A stretch of DNA of 6,722 nt, taken from positions 1 to 6,722 of the forward strand of contig CANRGQ010000062.1 in NCBI GenBank assembly GCA_947630195.1. Reading direction: 5' to 3'. The translations under genes and the position numbers were made by a program. The stretch comes from an uncultured Bacilli bacterium (lineage in GTDB: Bacteria > Bacillota_I > Bacilli_A > RF39 > UBA660). Below are positions 1-6,250 of the stretch, in pieces (position 1 is the first letter of the stretch; every line of letters begins with the position of its first letter). The notes under the pieces are model-generated. The model worked only from the letters and a program-made list of their open reading frames with translations, was not told the origin of the DNA and ran no database searches.

Positions 1-17
1 AGTTATTATACTGTTTT

Positions 18-50
18 GGCAAACTATTTCAAGAGGTTTGCTTTTTTTGT
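18..50 (+). terminator. Intrinsic terminator of an upstream plus-strand gene
   Basis: A perfect 6-bp inverted repeat, GCAAAC at 19-24 and GTTTGC at 36-41, encloses an 11-nt loop and can be lengthened by a G-U pair at each end. It is followed at once by seven T residues (42-48). There is no T-run on the other strand, so it acts on plus-strand transcripts and must close a gene that ends left of the window. It also insulates the next promoter. Confidence 0.8.
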
Positions 51-54
51 TAGG

Positions 55-84
55 TTGCGGACATCGTCTGCCGTATGATATAAT
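55..84 (+). promoter_or_regulatory. Extended -10 promoter for the TIM-barrel gene
   Basis: TATAAT at 79-84 is preceded by TG at 76-77, a perfect extended -10 element. A weak -35 (TTGCGG, 55-60) lies 18 nt upstream. The predicted start of transcription is near 90-92, about 10-12 nt before the ATG at 102, so the leader would hold little more than the Shine-Dalgarno sequence. The spacer is G+C-rich for this genome, which might mark a protein-binding site, but I find no convincing palindrome there. Confidence 0.75.
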
Positions 85-101
85 CTAGAAAGGTGATAAC
101 T

Positions 102-854
102 ATGAAATACGGAATGCCTACTTTAGTAGAATTTACAAGTATTTTAGATAATGTTAATTTAGCTAAATCTAATAATTTAGATTTTATTGAACTAAATATG
201 GATTTACCATATTGTCAAAATATTAAAAAACAAGAATTAATAAAATATAATCTAGAATTTACCATGCATTTATCTGAAAAATTAAATGTCGCCGAACTTA
301 ATGATAACTTAAGAGAAAGTTATTTAAATGAAGCCATAAGACAAATTAAATTAGGTATCGATAATAATATTAAAAAATTTAATCTTCATATTGATTCAGG
401 AGTTTATTTTACTCTACCTTCAGGAAAATATTATTTAAATGATAAATATATAGATATCTACTTAACAAACTTAGAAAAAAGTTGTCAAAAACTTAATGAA
501 CTAGCCGAATATTATAATATTGAAATCAATTTTGAAAATACCAAAATCCATGATTTTACCAAAAAAGCTATAAATCTAATTAATAATTTTTCTAATTTAG
601 GATTTACTTTAGATATTGGTCATAATGAAAAAAATAAAAATTTAGCATACCCTATTTTAAAAGAAACTAATAAAATAAGACATATTCATATGCATGATTA
701 TGATGGCAAAAGTGATCATTTAGAAATAGGTAAAGGTTTAATTGATTTTAGAAAATATCAAGGAATAATTAATAAGTGTTATGTTGTAATTGAAGTTAAA
801 GAAAAGCAAGAACTAATTAATAGCTTAAAAAAATTAAAGAATTTAAATCTTTAA
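102..854 (+). CDS. Xylose isomerase-like TIM-barrel protein (sugar phosphate isomerase/epimerase or AP endonuclease family 2)
   Basis: A 250-residue cytoplasmic protein with the alternating strand-helix pattern of a TIM barrel. Candidate divalent-metal ligands fall at the strand ends in the order known from endonuclease IV-type barrels: H56 (FTMHLSE), H96 (FNLHID), E145 (INFEN), D171 and H174 (LDIGH), H198 (HIHMHD), H206 (DHLEIGKG) and E231 (VVIEVKE). The HxxIGxGxIDF signature at 206-216 is typical of the superfamily. At 250 residues it is slightly shorter than endonuclease IV (about 280) and fits the isomerase/epimerase-like members, but the substrate cannot be read from the sequence. The start is ATG at 102 because AGAAAGGTGAT (89-99) is its ribosome binding site; the in-frame GTG at 93 lies inside that site. 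The gene stands alone, has its own promoter, and converges on the histidine kinase. Family assignment is firm; the reaction is not. Confidence 0.9.
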   Translation: MKYGMPTLVEFTSILDNVNLAKSNNLDFIELNMDLPYCQNIKKQELIKYNLEFTMHLSEKLNVAELNDNLRESYLNEAIRQIKLGIDNNIKKFNLHIDSGVYFTLPSGKYYLNDKYIDIYLTNLEKSCQKLNELAEYYNIEINFENTKIHDFTKKAINLINNFSNLGFTLDIGHNEKNKNLAYPILKETNKIRHIHMHDYDGKSDHLEIGKGLIDFRKYQGIINKCYVVIEVKEKQELINSLKKLKNLNL

Positions 855-865
855 TTTTTTATTTT
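828..865. terminator. Bidirectional terminator covering two convergent stop codons
   Basis: A perfect 13-bp hairpin has arms at 828-840 and 848-860 and a 7-nt loop (ATTTAAA). On the plus strand the 3' arm ends in TTTTTT and continues ATTTT; on the minus strand the other arm ends in a run of T. It can therefore terminate both the TIM-barrel gene and the kinase gene. The 5' arm and loop lie inside the last codons of the TIM-barrel gene, and the arms include both stop codons (852-854 plus, 859-861 minus). The stem has only one G-C pair, so its strength is uncertain. Confidence 0.7.
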
Positions 866-2667
866 AAATAAGTATTTAACACTCTTTCTAGTTCTTTTTT
901 GTCAATTGGTTTCGAAATATAATCATTGAATCCTTCTTTTAAATAATTTTCTTTCATGCCCGCAATGGCATTAGCAGTTAAAGCAATAACTGGAGTATTA
1001 AAGTTTTCCATTTCTTTTAATTTTTTAAATGTTTCTACACCACTTAACTTAGGCATCATATCATCCATTAAGATTAAATCATATACTTCACCATTTTTAA
1101 TCTTATCTAAGCATTCAAATCCACTGGCCACTTCTTCCGTTTGTAAATTATAAGTTGAAAGAAGTCTAGCTGCTACTTTTAAGTTAATGGCATTATCATC
1201 GACAATTAATACTTTCTTTCCTTTAATACTTACTTTCTTTGGTTTTACTTTAACTTCTTCCTTTTTAGTTTTCGGATTGGTTACAATCTTTTGGTCAATG
1301 GCTACCGTAAACTTAGAACCTTTTCCATAAGTTGAATCAACTACAATAGTACCATGCATTAAATCTAGTAATTTTTTCGTAATGGCAAGACCTAAACCGG
1401 TCCCTTCAATAGTCATATTCTTATCAACATCAAATCTTTCAAACTTCGTAAATAATTTATCAATATTTTCTTTCTTAATACCTATACCACTATCTTTAAC
1501 ACTGATTATTAAACGACATACTTTATCTTTTCTGACCGTATCAACATTAAATTCAATAAATCCTTCTTTAGTATATTTTACGGCATTAGTAAGTAAATTT
1601 AAAACTATTTGTTTTAATCTAACATAGTCTCCATTTAAATATTCTGGTAAATCTTTTGCAATATTAACTCTAAACTCTAAAGGTTTATCCCCTAGTCTTC
1701 CTTTCGTAAGTTTAACTAGTTCATCAAATACTTTAGCGGGTTCATATTCTACATTAACAATTTCTAGTTTATTAGCCTCAATCTTGGATATATCCAAAAT
1801 ACCATTAACTATTTCCAGTAAGTTTTGGGAAGCCGCCATAATATCTCTTACTTCGTCTTTAATTTCATCTATACTATCTTCTTCTAAAATTAATTGACTA
1901 AAACCATCAATCGCATTAAGGGGCGTTCTTATTTCATGAGACATATTCGATAAAAAATCCGTCTTCGCTTTATTGGCTCTTTCTGCTTGCTCTCTTGCTA
2001 TATTTAATTGCTCTATCATTTTGACATCAGGATTTTCAATTGTAAAGAACATTAGAAATGTTACAAAAGTATGACAAGTAAGTAATAGAGTTATCTCTGG
2101 ATGATATGTTTGAATAATTAATGATATAGTAGTTAAAATAAGCAAAGCAAATAAAGGAGTGTATTTTTTTATAATTATCTTTTTATAATATTTTATCATA
2201 CAAATTATATTTGCAATCACTAATAAACCAGATAACAAGTAAACTAAACTAACCCCAAGACCTTCAGAATAAGCATAATTATTAGTATAATTAATATTTA
2301 TAGGCAGACAAATCAATAATAATATAACAAAAAAATAAAAGATAGAAACTAATTTTCTATATTTTTCTTTCTTACTGTTATTAATAGACATAGATATAAT
2401 AAAAATATAGATAGTTAGAATATAACCCCACGTAAAATAATATATTAAATAAATATGCGATATAATAACATTTATAAGAGAAGTTGCATCAAAAACATTT
2501 AAAAAACCATAACCAATTACATCAATAATTAAACCAAAAAAATTAATTACTAATAAATACGAATATATTCTAGTTTCAATATTATCTACTCTATCTTTAG
2601 AAAAATAAATGAATAAAAGACAAGATAAAAACAATAAACAACAAACAGAAAAAATAAAACTAATCAC
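859..2667 (-). CDS. Membrane-bound hybrid sensor histidine kinase with C-terminal receiver domain
   Basis: A 602-residue sensor kinase. The N-terminal 210 residues are very hydrophobic, with about seven predicted membrane helices (roughly 2-22, 36-57, 70-95, 108-125, 138-158, 169-187, 190-209), followed by a charged signalling helix (about 213-238). The HisKA domain carries SHEIRTPLN with phospho-accepting H244. The ATPase domain shows the N box (N361), G1 DSGIGI (392-397) and G2 GTGLGL (422-427). A receiver domain follows (about 484-602) with the VDDN acidic pocket (489-492), phospho-acceptor D535 in LMDDMMP, T564 and K586. All catalytic residues look intact. There is no Hpt or DNA-binding output, so the phosphate must pass to partners elsewhere or the receiver controls the kinase itself. 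The start is GTG at 2667, 5 nt after AGGTGG (2673-2678); the in-frame GTG at 2676 overlaps that site. The stimulus is unknown. Confidence 0.93.
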   Translation of the reverse strand: MISFIFSVCCLLFLSCLLFIYFSKDRVDNIETRIYSYLLVINFFGLIIDVIGYGFLNVFDATSLINVIISHIYLIYYFTWGYILTIYIFIISMSINNSKKEKYRKLVSIFYFFVILLLICLPININYTNNYAYSEGLGVSLVYLLSGLLVIANIICMIKYYKKIIIKKYTPLFALLILTTISLIIQTYHPEITLLLTCHTFVTFLMFFTIENPDVKMIEQLNIAREQAERANKAKTDFLSNMSHEIRTPLNAIDGFSQLILEEDSIDEIKDEVRDIMAASQNLLEIVNGILDISKIEANKLEIVNVEYEPAKVFDELVKLTKGRLGDKPLEFRVNIAKDLPEYLNGDYVRLKQIVLNLLTNAVKYTKEGFIEFNVDTVRKDKVCRLIISVKDSGIGIKKENIDKLFTKFERFDVDKNMTIEGTGLGLAITKKLLDLMHGTIVVDSTYGKGSKFTVAIDQKIVTNPKTKKEEVKVKPKKVSIKGKKVLIVDDNAINLKVAARLLSTYNLQTEEVASGFECLDKIKNGEVYDLILMDDMMPKLSGVETFKKLKEMENFNTPVIALTANAIAGMKENYLKEGFNDYISKPIDKKELERVLNTYLK

Positions 2668-2693
2668 TAATGCCACCTACTATTCTTATAATT

Positions 2694-2722
2694 ATTATAT
2701 ATTAAAAAAGAAAATGTCGCAA
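2694..2722 (-). promoter_or_regulatory. Candidate promoter of the histidine kinase gene, overlapping a terminator
   Basis: On the minus strand TTGCGA (2722-2717) and a perfect TATAAT (2699-2694) are 17 nt apart. The -35 lies partly in the loop and partly in the arm of the terminator hairpin of the upstream AMP-binding gene. Transcription would begin near 2687, only about 9 nt before the AGGTGG ribosome binding site. Because that terminator should block readthrough, the kinase needs a promoter here, and this is the only good match in the 82-nt gap. Confidence 0.6.
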
Positions 2723-2750
2723 TATCTTTTTCCTTTCGACATTTTCTTTT
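2704..2750 (-). terminator. Strong intrinsic terminator of the AMP-binding gene
   Basis: A perfect 14-bp inverted repeat has arms at 2706-2719 and 2737-2750 (CGACATTTTCTTTT and its complement) and a 17-nt loop. On the minus strand the 3' arm ends TTTTCTTTT and runs on with TT. The outer edge of the hairpin reaches into the TAA stop codon of the AMP-binding gene (2749-2751). It separates that gene from the downstream kinase gene. Confidence 0.85.
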
Positions 2751-4560
2751 ATTTATTCATTAGTTGGATTTTAGTTTTAACTTTACCTTGATTTTCCATA
2801 TAATTTATATTTGAAGCTTGAACTAAGATACTTTCTTCAACTTTTCCTCCTAAATTACGTGGTAAAGAATCAACAAATACATATTCATATGGTATAGAAG
2901 TTTCTTCTAAACTACTATAGCATTTATTTTTAATATCTTGTAAAATTTCTTCTTCTTTTCCAATATATTCATCCCTTAAAACAATGAAAGCGACCGGAAC
3001 TTTTTGCTCAGTTGGATGATCAAAACCGATTACTACTGCTTCCTTAACATAAGGAATTGTTTCTAAGTATTCGGTAATTTTTGATGGATGAACATTAAAG
3101 CCGGTTCTCATAAAAATATTTTTAATTCTATCAGTCATATAAACTTGACCATCTTCATCCATATAACCTAAATCTGCTAAATGTAGCCAAACTTTTCCAT
3201 CTTTATGAGTTTTTAAAACTTTATTAGTTTCCTTTGGATTATTTAAATATTCTTTCATTATTGTTGGACCACTTATGCATATTTCGCCTTCTTCGTGATA
3301 TTTTAATTCTTCATCAGTTCCTGGCTTAAAAATCGCAATAGTGTCAAATGGTAAAGGGATTCCCAAACCGCCAAATTTATAAGCTCCTGGTCTAGCGTAA
3401 GCTCCACATCCACCATTTTCAGTAGCGCCAAAACCTTGTCTTACAATAATTTTAGAATCTCCTTCTTTTTCTACATATCCTTCATCAACCTTATTAACAG
3501 TTCTTTCTAATTCTTTAGATAAAGTAGCCCCTCCTGATACTAAATTACGAACTTTAGGAAGTTCACCATTTTTAAATTGAGGACTTTGAACAAGATAATT
3601 AATATGAACTGGCCCCCCTGTAAAATGGTCGGGTTTCGTTTTACATAAAACTTCAGGGAATTTATCCAATAATAATTCGGGTATTAATATATTTCGAAGT
3701 CCATAATAAGTAGAATAATGCATCGTGGATAATCCATAACCAATAGATTGAATTAAAGCATCCAACAATACTTCTTTTTCAGATAAAATACCACTTAATC
3801 CGTGTTGTAAGGCAATAGCATTCAAGTTATTGTCAGTTAAACAAACCCCTTTTGGAATTCCTGTTGTTCCACTAGTACCTACTATTACTGCAACATGATC
3901 TTTATCATAATATGGTTGTAATCCTCCCTTTACTCCTTTTCTTAAACCATCAAATTCAGGCCAAAGTAATATATTATCTTTTCTTAATTGTTTAACTTTA
4001 TCTTTATTTTTTAAATTATTTAAGGTTTGAACAATTTTAGGAAACGATTCCATTCCTTCAATATATAATAAACTATTTAAATTTTTTGTATCTAATACTG
4101 ATTTAAATTTTTCATAAAAGCCAGAGAAAACAACAACATTTTTAACATCATTATCAGATATTATTTTATCTAATTGTCCTGCCGAAATCATTGGAGACAC
4201 AGGATAAACTGTTACTCCCAAAATATTTAAACCATATATTAACATTCTACTTTCAGGTATATTTGGAAGTATTGTTATTAATATTTCATCAACTTTTACT
4301 CCCATATTAAGATAAGATTTAGCTATATTTTCCATTCTTTCAAAATATTTAGCATAGGTAATTTCTAATCCTTTTTCATAATTATTGGAACTACTACGAA
4401 AATCTATGGCAATATTACTTAATCTATCCTTATTGCTTTCTCTAATTGCCTCATATATAGACATATTTGGTATAGGAGTTTTGTCTACTCCTTTTTCATA
4501 ATATTTTAGCCAAGGTTTATCTATACTGGCATAACCTGTCAAATTACTTTCTCCATTCAT
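2749..4560 (-). CDS. Class I adenylate-forming enzyme (acyl-CoA synthetase-like AMP-binding protein)
   Basis: A 603-residue soluble enzyme of the ANL superfamily, which activates a carboxylic acid with ATP to an acyl-AMP and usually passes it to CoA or another thiol. All core motifs are visible: the phosphate-binding loop VGTSGTTGIPKG (227-238), GFGATENG with the Mg/ATP-binding Glu381 (376-383), the ribose-binding Asp463 in LADLGY, the hinge DRIK (477-480) leading to RTGFNVHP, and the catalytic Lys573 in LPRNLGGKV. The N-terminal SIDKPWLKYY (12-21) is, as I recall it, typical of a Firmicutes subgroup of uncertain substrate. There is no fused carrier or condensation domain. It starts at ATG 4560, 7 nt after a good ribosome binding site (AGAGGGTGG, 4576-4568). 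It lies 91 nt downstream of the relA-like gene with no clear terminator between, so some co-transcription is possible. Medium- or long-chain acyl-CoA ligase is a guess; aryl or amino acids cannot be excluded. Confidence 0.9.
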   Translation of the reverse strand: MNGESNLTGYASIDKPWLKYYEKGVDKTPIPNMSIYEAIRESNKDRLSNIAIDFRSSSNNYEKGLEITYAKYFERMENIAKSYLNMGVKVDEILITILPNIPESRMLIYGLNILGVTVYPVSPMISAGQLDKIISDNDVKNVVVFSGFYEKFKSVLDTKNLNSLLYIEGMESFPKIVQTLNNLKNKDKVKQLRKDNILLWPEFDGLRKGVKGGLQPYYDKDHVAVIVGTSGTTGIPKGVCLTDNNLNAIALQHGLSGILSEKEVLLDALIQSIGYGLSTMHYSTYYGLRNILIPELLLDKFPEVLCKTKPDHFTGGPVHINYLVQSPQFKNGELPKVRNLVSGGATLSKELERTVNKVDEGYVEKEGDSKIIVRQGFGATENGGCGAYARPGAYKFGGLGIPLPFDTIAIFKPGTDEELKYHEEGEICISGPTIMKEYLNNPKETNKVLKTHKDGKVWLHLADLGYMDEDGQVYMTDRIKNIFMRTGFNVHPSKITEYLETIPYVKEAVVIGFDHPTEQKVPVAFIVLRDEYIGKEEEILQDIKNKCYSSLEETSIPYEYVFVDSLPRNLGGKVEESILVQASNINYMENQGKVKTKIQLMNK

Positions 4561-4575
4561 AACTTATCCACCCTC

Positions 4576-4595
4576 TTATCTTTATATTAAGATAA
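4576..4595. promoter_or_regulatory. Inverted repeat at the front of the AMP-binding gene (possible operator)
   Basis: TTATCTT (4576-4582) and AAGATAA (4589-4595) form a perfect 7-bp inverted repeat with a 6-nt spacer. It covers the candidate -10 element of the AMP-binding gene and touches its ribosome binding site (4568-4576). It could be a repressor operator, or an mRNA hairpin if transcription starts further upstream, for example by readthrough from the relA-like gene. In AT-rich DNA a chance repeat of this size is not rare. Confidence 0.4.
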
Positions 4596-4612
4596 AGTGA
4601 CAAATATAACAA
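4584..4612 (-). promoter_or_regulatory. Weak candidate promoter of the AMP-binding gene
   Basis: TTGTTA (4612-4607) and TAATAT (4589-4584), each matching four of six consensus bases, are 17 nt apart on the minus strand. Transcription would start near 4577, just before the ribosome binding site. No better pair is visible in the gap, so the gene may instead rely on readthrough from the relA-like gene. Confidence 0.35.
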
Positions 4613-4651
4613 GATTACTTTACACAAATTAGACTTAAAGTTGATGATTTT

Positions 4652-6091
4652 TTAGTTACTTTTTAAAACTTCTCTTATTTTTCTTCTTGCTAAACTTGTT
4701 TGCGCTATACTTTCCCATTCTTTTTTCGGAGTTGATATAAGTTTATCGGTAATAACTTTGACTCTATCTTTATTTTGTAAAACATAACTTAAAGGTACAT
4801 CCGCATCATTAACAATAGCCCCAATCATGGTATTACCAATATCACTATGAATTTTATAAGCAAAATCAATGACGGTAGAGCCTTTAGGTAATTCAATTAC
4901 TTCTCCTTTGGGGGTATAAACATAAACTTTATCCGCAAAAACTTCTTTTTTAACTTCTCTTACAAAATCTCGATTATTTTTAAAAGTCGAATCAATATCC
5001 ACTAAGGATGTAAAAAATTGAAATTTATCTTTTAAGGCTTTTTGCATTTTGACTCTCGCATCATCACTTTCAATATCAAAATAAGAGGTTAAACCAAATG
5101 AAGCAATTTTATCCATTTCATAAGTTCTAATTTGAGTTTGAACAAGTTCCCCATTGGGACCAAAAACTGTAGTATGAAGACTTTGATACATATTCGTTTT
5201 CGGATTACAAATATAATCTTTAAATTTACTATTCATAGGATGATATAAATGATGAATTAAACCTAAACTAATATAACAATCATATAATTCATCAACCATT
5301 ATTTTTAACGCTAATAAGTCATGGATATTGGATAACTTATAGCCTTCTTCTAATTTTTTATAAATACCATAGATATTTTTAGTTCTTATTTTTATTTCAC
5401 TATTTACGCCATTACAAGTAAGTATTTCTTGAATTTTTAAAAGCATTTCTTGTAAAAAAGGCATACTATGTTCCGCGATTAATTCCTGCTTTTGAGCAAT
5501 TTGTTTATAAACACCAGGTTTTAAATATTTTAAAGATAAATCTTCAAGTTCACTTTTAATTCGGTAGGCCCCTAAAGAATAAGCTAAAGGCACAAACAAT
5601 TCTAAAGTTTCTAGGGAATTTTCTTTTTGTTTAAAAGCTCTTTTATATTGCAGCGTTCGCATATTATGAAGACGATCAGCAAGTTTTATAATAATTATTC
5701 TTACATCGTTAGAAAGACCCGTAATTATCTTTCTAGTATTAGCTAAATTTTGTTCTTCTTTGGTCGCAAAATTCATTTTAGCGAGCTTGGTAACGCCATC
5801 AACTAAATTCGCGACATCACTATTAAAGTTCTCTTCGATTTCTTCTTTCGTTATTTTAGTATCTTCTAGAGTATCATGTAAAAGAGCAGCACATAAAGTA
5901 TCACTATCGGCATGCATTTCGGCTAAAATATAAGCCACATTTAAAGGATGATTAATGTATTCTTCGCCACTTTCTCGAAACTGATCCTTATGCAAATACT
6001 CCGCTAAAGCATAAGCCTTTTTAACCTTTTCTAAACTATCAAGTTGATAAGTTTTTACTAGTTCTAAAAATTTTTCCTTCGTTACTTCCAT
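4652..6091 (-). CDS. Short RelA/SpoT-family protein (HD hydrolase, synthetase-like and TGS domains)
   Basis: A 479-residue (p)ppGpp metabolism protein. The N-terminal HD hydrolase domain keeps every residue I can check against the streptococcal Rel enzyme: R39, H48, H72-D73, E76-D77 (HDTLEDT), and D139 and N143 in ADRLHNM. The synthetase domain (about 190-340) keeps R236, D258 and NMYQSLHTT but departs elsewhere: the usual EVQIRT reads QTQIRT (Q318 for the conserved catalytic Glu), RFKD reads KFKD (289-292), and GVAAHW reads GLTSYF. A clear TGS domain follows (about 388-448, KVYVYTPKGE to VKVIT). The protein stops about 30 residues later; usual long RSH proteins continue some 240 residues with helical, zinc-finger or RRM-like and ACT domains. 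The start is ATG 6091, 8 nt after AAAGGA (6105-6100); the in-frame ATG at 6100 directly abuts AAAGG. I infer a hydrolase-dominant enzyme. Expression probably depends on the leader described at 6092-6280. Confidence 0.92.
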   Translation of the reverse strand: MEVTKEKFLELVKTYQLDSLEKVKKAYALAEYLHKDQFRESGEEYINHPLNVAYILAEMHADSDTLCAALLHDTLEDTKITKEEIEENFNSDVANLVDGVTKLAKMNFATKEEQNLANTRKIITGLSNDVRIIIIKLADRLHNMRTLQYKRAFKQKENSLETLELFVPLAYSLGAYRIKSELEDLSLKYLKPGVYKQIAQKQELIAEHSMPFLQEMLLKIQEILTCNGVNSEIKIRTKNIYGIYKKLEEGYKLSNIHDLLALKIMVDELYDCYISLGLIHHLYHPMNSKFKDYICNPKTNMYQSLHTTVFGPNGELVQTQIRTYEMDKIASFGLTSYFDIESDDARVKMQKALKDKFQFFTSLVDIDSTFKNNRDFVREVKKEVFADKVYVYTPKGEVIELPKGSTVIDFAYKIHSDIGNTMIGAIVNDADVPLSYVLQNKDRVKVITDKLISTPKKEWESIAQTSLARRKIREVLKSN

Positions 6092-6112
6092 ACTACCCAT
6101 CCTTTATAACAC

Positions 6113-6149
6113 AAAAAAATGACTCAAGGTTTTCCCTTTAAGCCATTTT
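6113..6149 (-). terminator. Terminator/attenuator directly upstream of the relA-like gene
   Basis: On the minus strand AAAATGGCTTAAAGG (6149-6135) pairs with CCTTGAGTCATTTT (6129-6116) through 14 pairs, two of them G-U, with one bulged A and a GAAAA loop. Seven T residues (6119-6113) complete an intrinsic terminator. It lies between the promoter at 6280-6251 and the relA-like start at 6091. It is either the plain terminator of the small ORF or an attenuator. No good promoter exists between it and the gene, which favours regulated readthrough. Confidence 0.8.
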
Positions 6150-6218
6150 ATGCCCACATAAAATTATATAATTATGATTAATATTTAAATTTTTAAAATA
6201 AATATAATCTTTTCTCAT
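6138..6218 (-). CDS. 26-residue leader peptide or small protein ahead of the relA-like gene
   Basis: An ATG at 6218 lies 6 nt after AAAGAGAGG (6233-6225), one of the best ribosome binding sites in the window, and about 26 nt after the predicted transcription start. The 26-residue product begins MRKDYIYF and ends CGHKMA. It is rich in Asn, Ile and Tyr, basic overall, with no signal peptide, membrane helix or run of one amino acid. Its TAA stop (6140-6138) lies inside the 5' arm of the terminator that precedes the relA-like gene. A ribosome finishing this ORF would therefore cover the arm and could open the terminator, as in leader-peptide attenuation. It might also be an independent small protein gene closed by its own terminator. 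I do not recognise the peptide. The ORF structure is clear from the sequence; the function is inferred. Confidence 0.55.
   Translation of the reverse strand: MRKDYIYFKNLNINHNYIILCGHKMA
6145..6164 (-). promoter_or_regulatory. Alternative hairpin that competes with the terminator base
   Basis: ATTTTATG (6164-6157) and CATAAAAT (6152-6145) form a perfect 8-bp stem around TGGG. Its 3' arm takes up bases 6149-6145, which otherwise form the foot of the terminator stem, so the two structures cannot both be complete. It may be an anti-terminator or pause hairpin. It would leave about nine terminator pairs intact, so the effect could be partial. Confidence 0.45.
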
Positions 6219-6250
6219 ACTATGCCTCTCTTTAAAATAAAGATAGCATA

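Noticed and set aside
58..73. Operator palindrome in the G+C-rich spacer of the first promoter
   Set aside because: Only three or four base pairs can be formed, which is not above chance.
956..1153. Plus-strand open frame of 65 codons
   Set aside because: It is antisense to the receiver domain of the kinase, has no ribosome binding site, and its product resembles no protein.
1382..1627. Plus-strand open frame of 81 codons
   Set aside because: It is antisense to the ATPase domain of the kinase, whose motifs G1, G2 and N box are clearly the real coding content.
2609..2791. Plus-strand open frame of 60 codons
   Set aside because: It crosses the kinase start, the kinase promoter and the terminator hairpin, and its sequence is low-complexity Lys/Asn/Tyr from AT-rich DNA.
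4561..4651. Frameshifted remnant of the missing C-terminal domains of the RelA/SpoT protein
   Set aside because: The 91-nt gap is too short, and what it encodes in any frame shows no ACT or zinc-finger motif.
6103..6111. TGTTATAAA on the minus strand as a promoter for the relA-like gene
   Set aside because: It resembles an extended -10 but has no -35 at proper distance, and the hexamer overlaps the AAAGG ribosome binding site, so its transcript would begin after that site.
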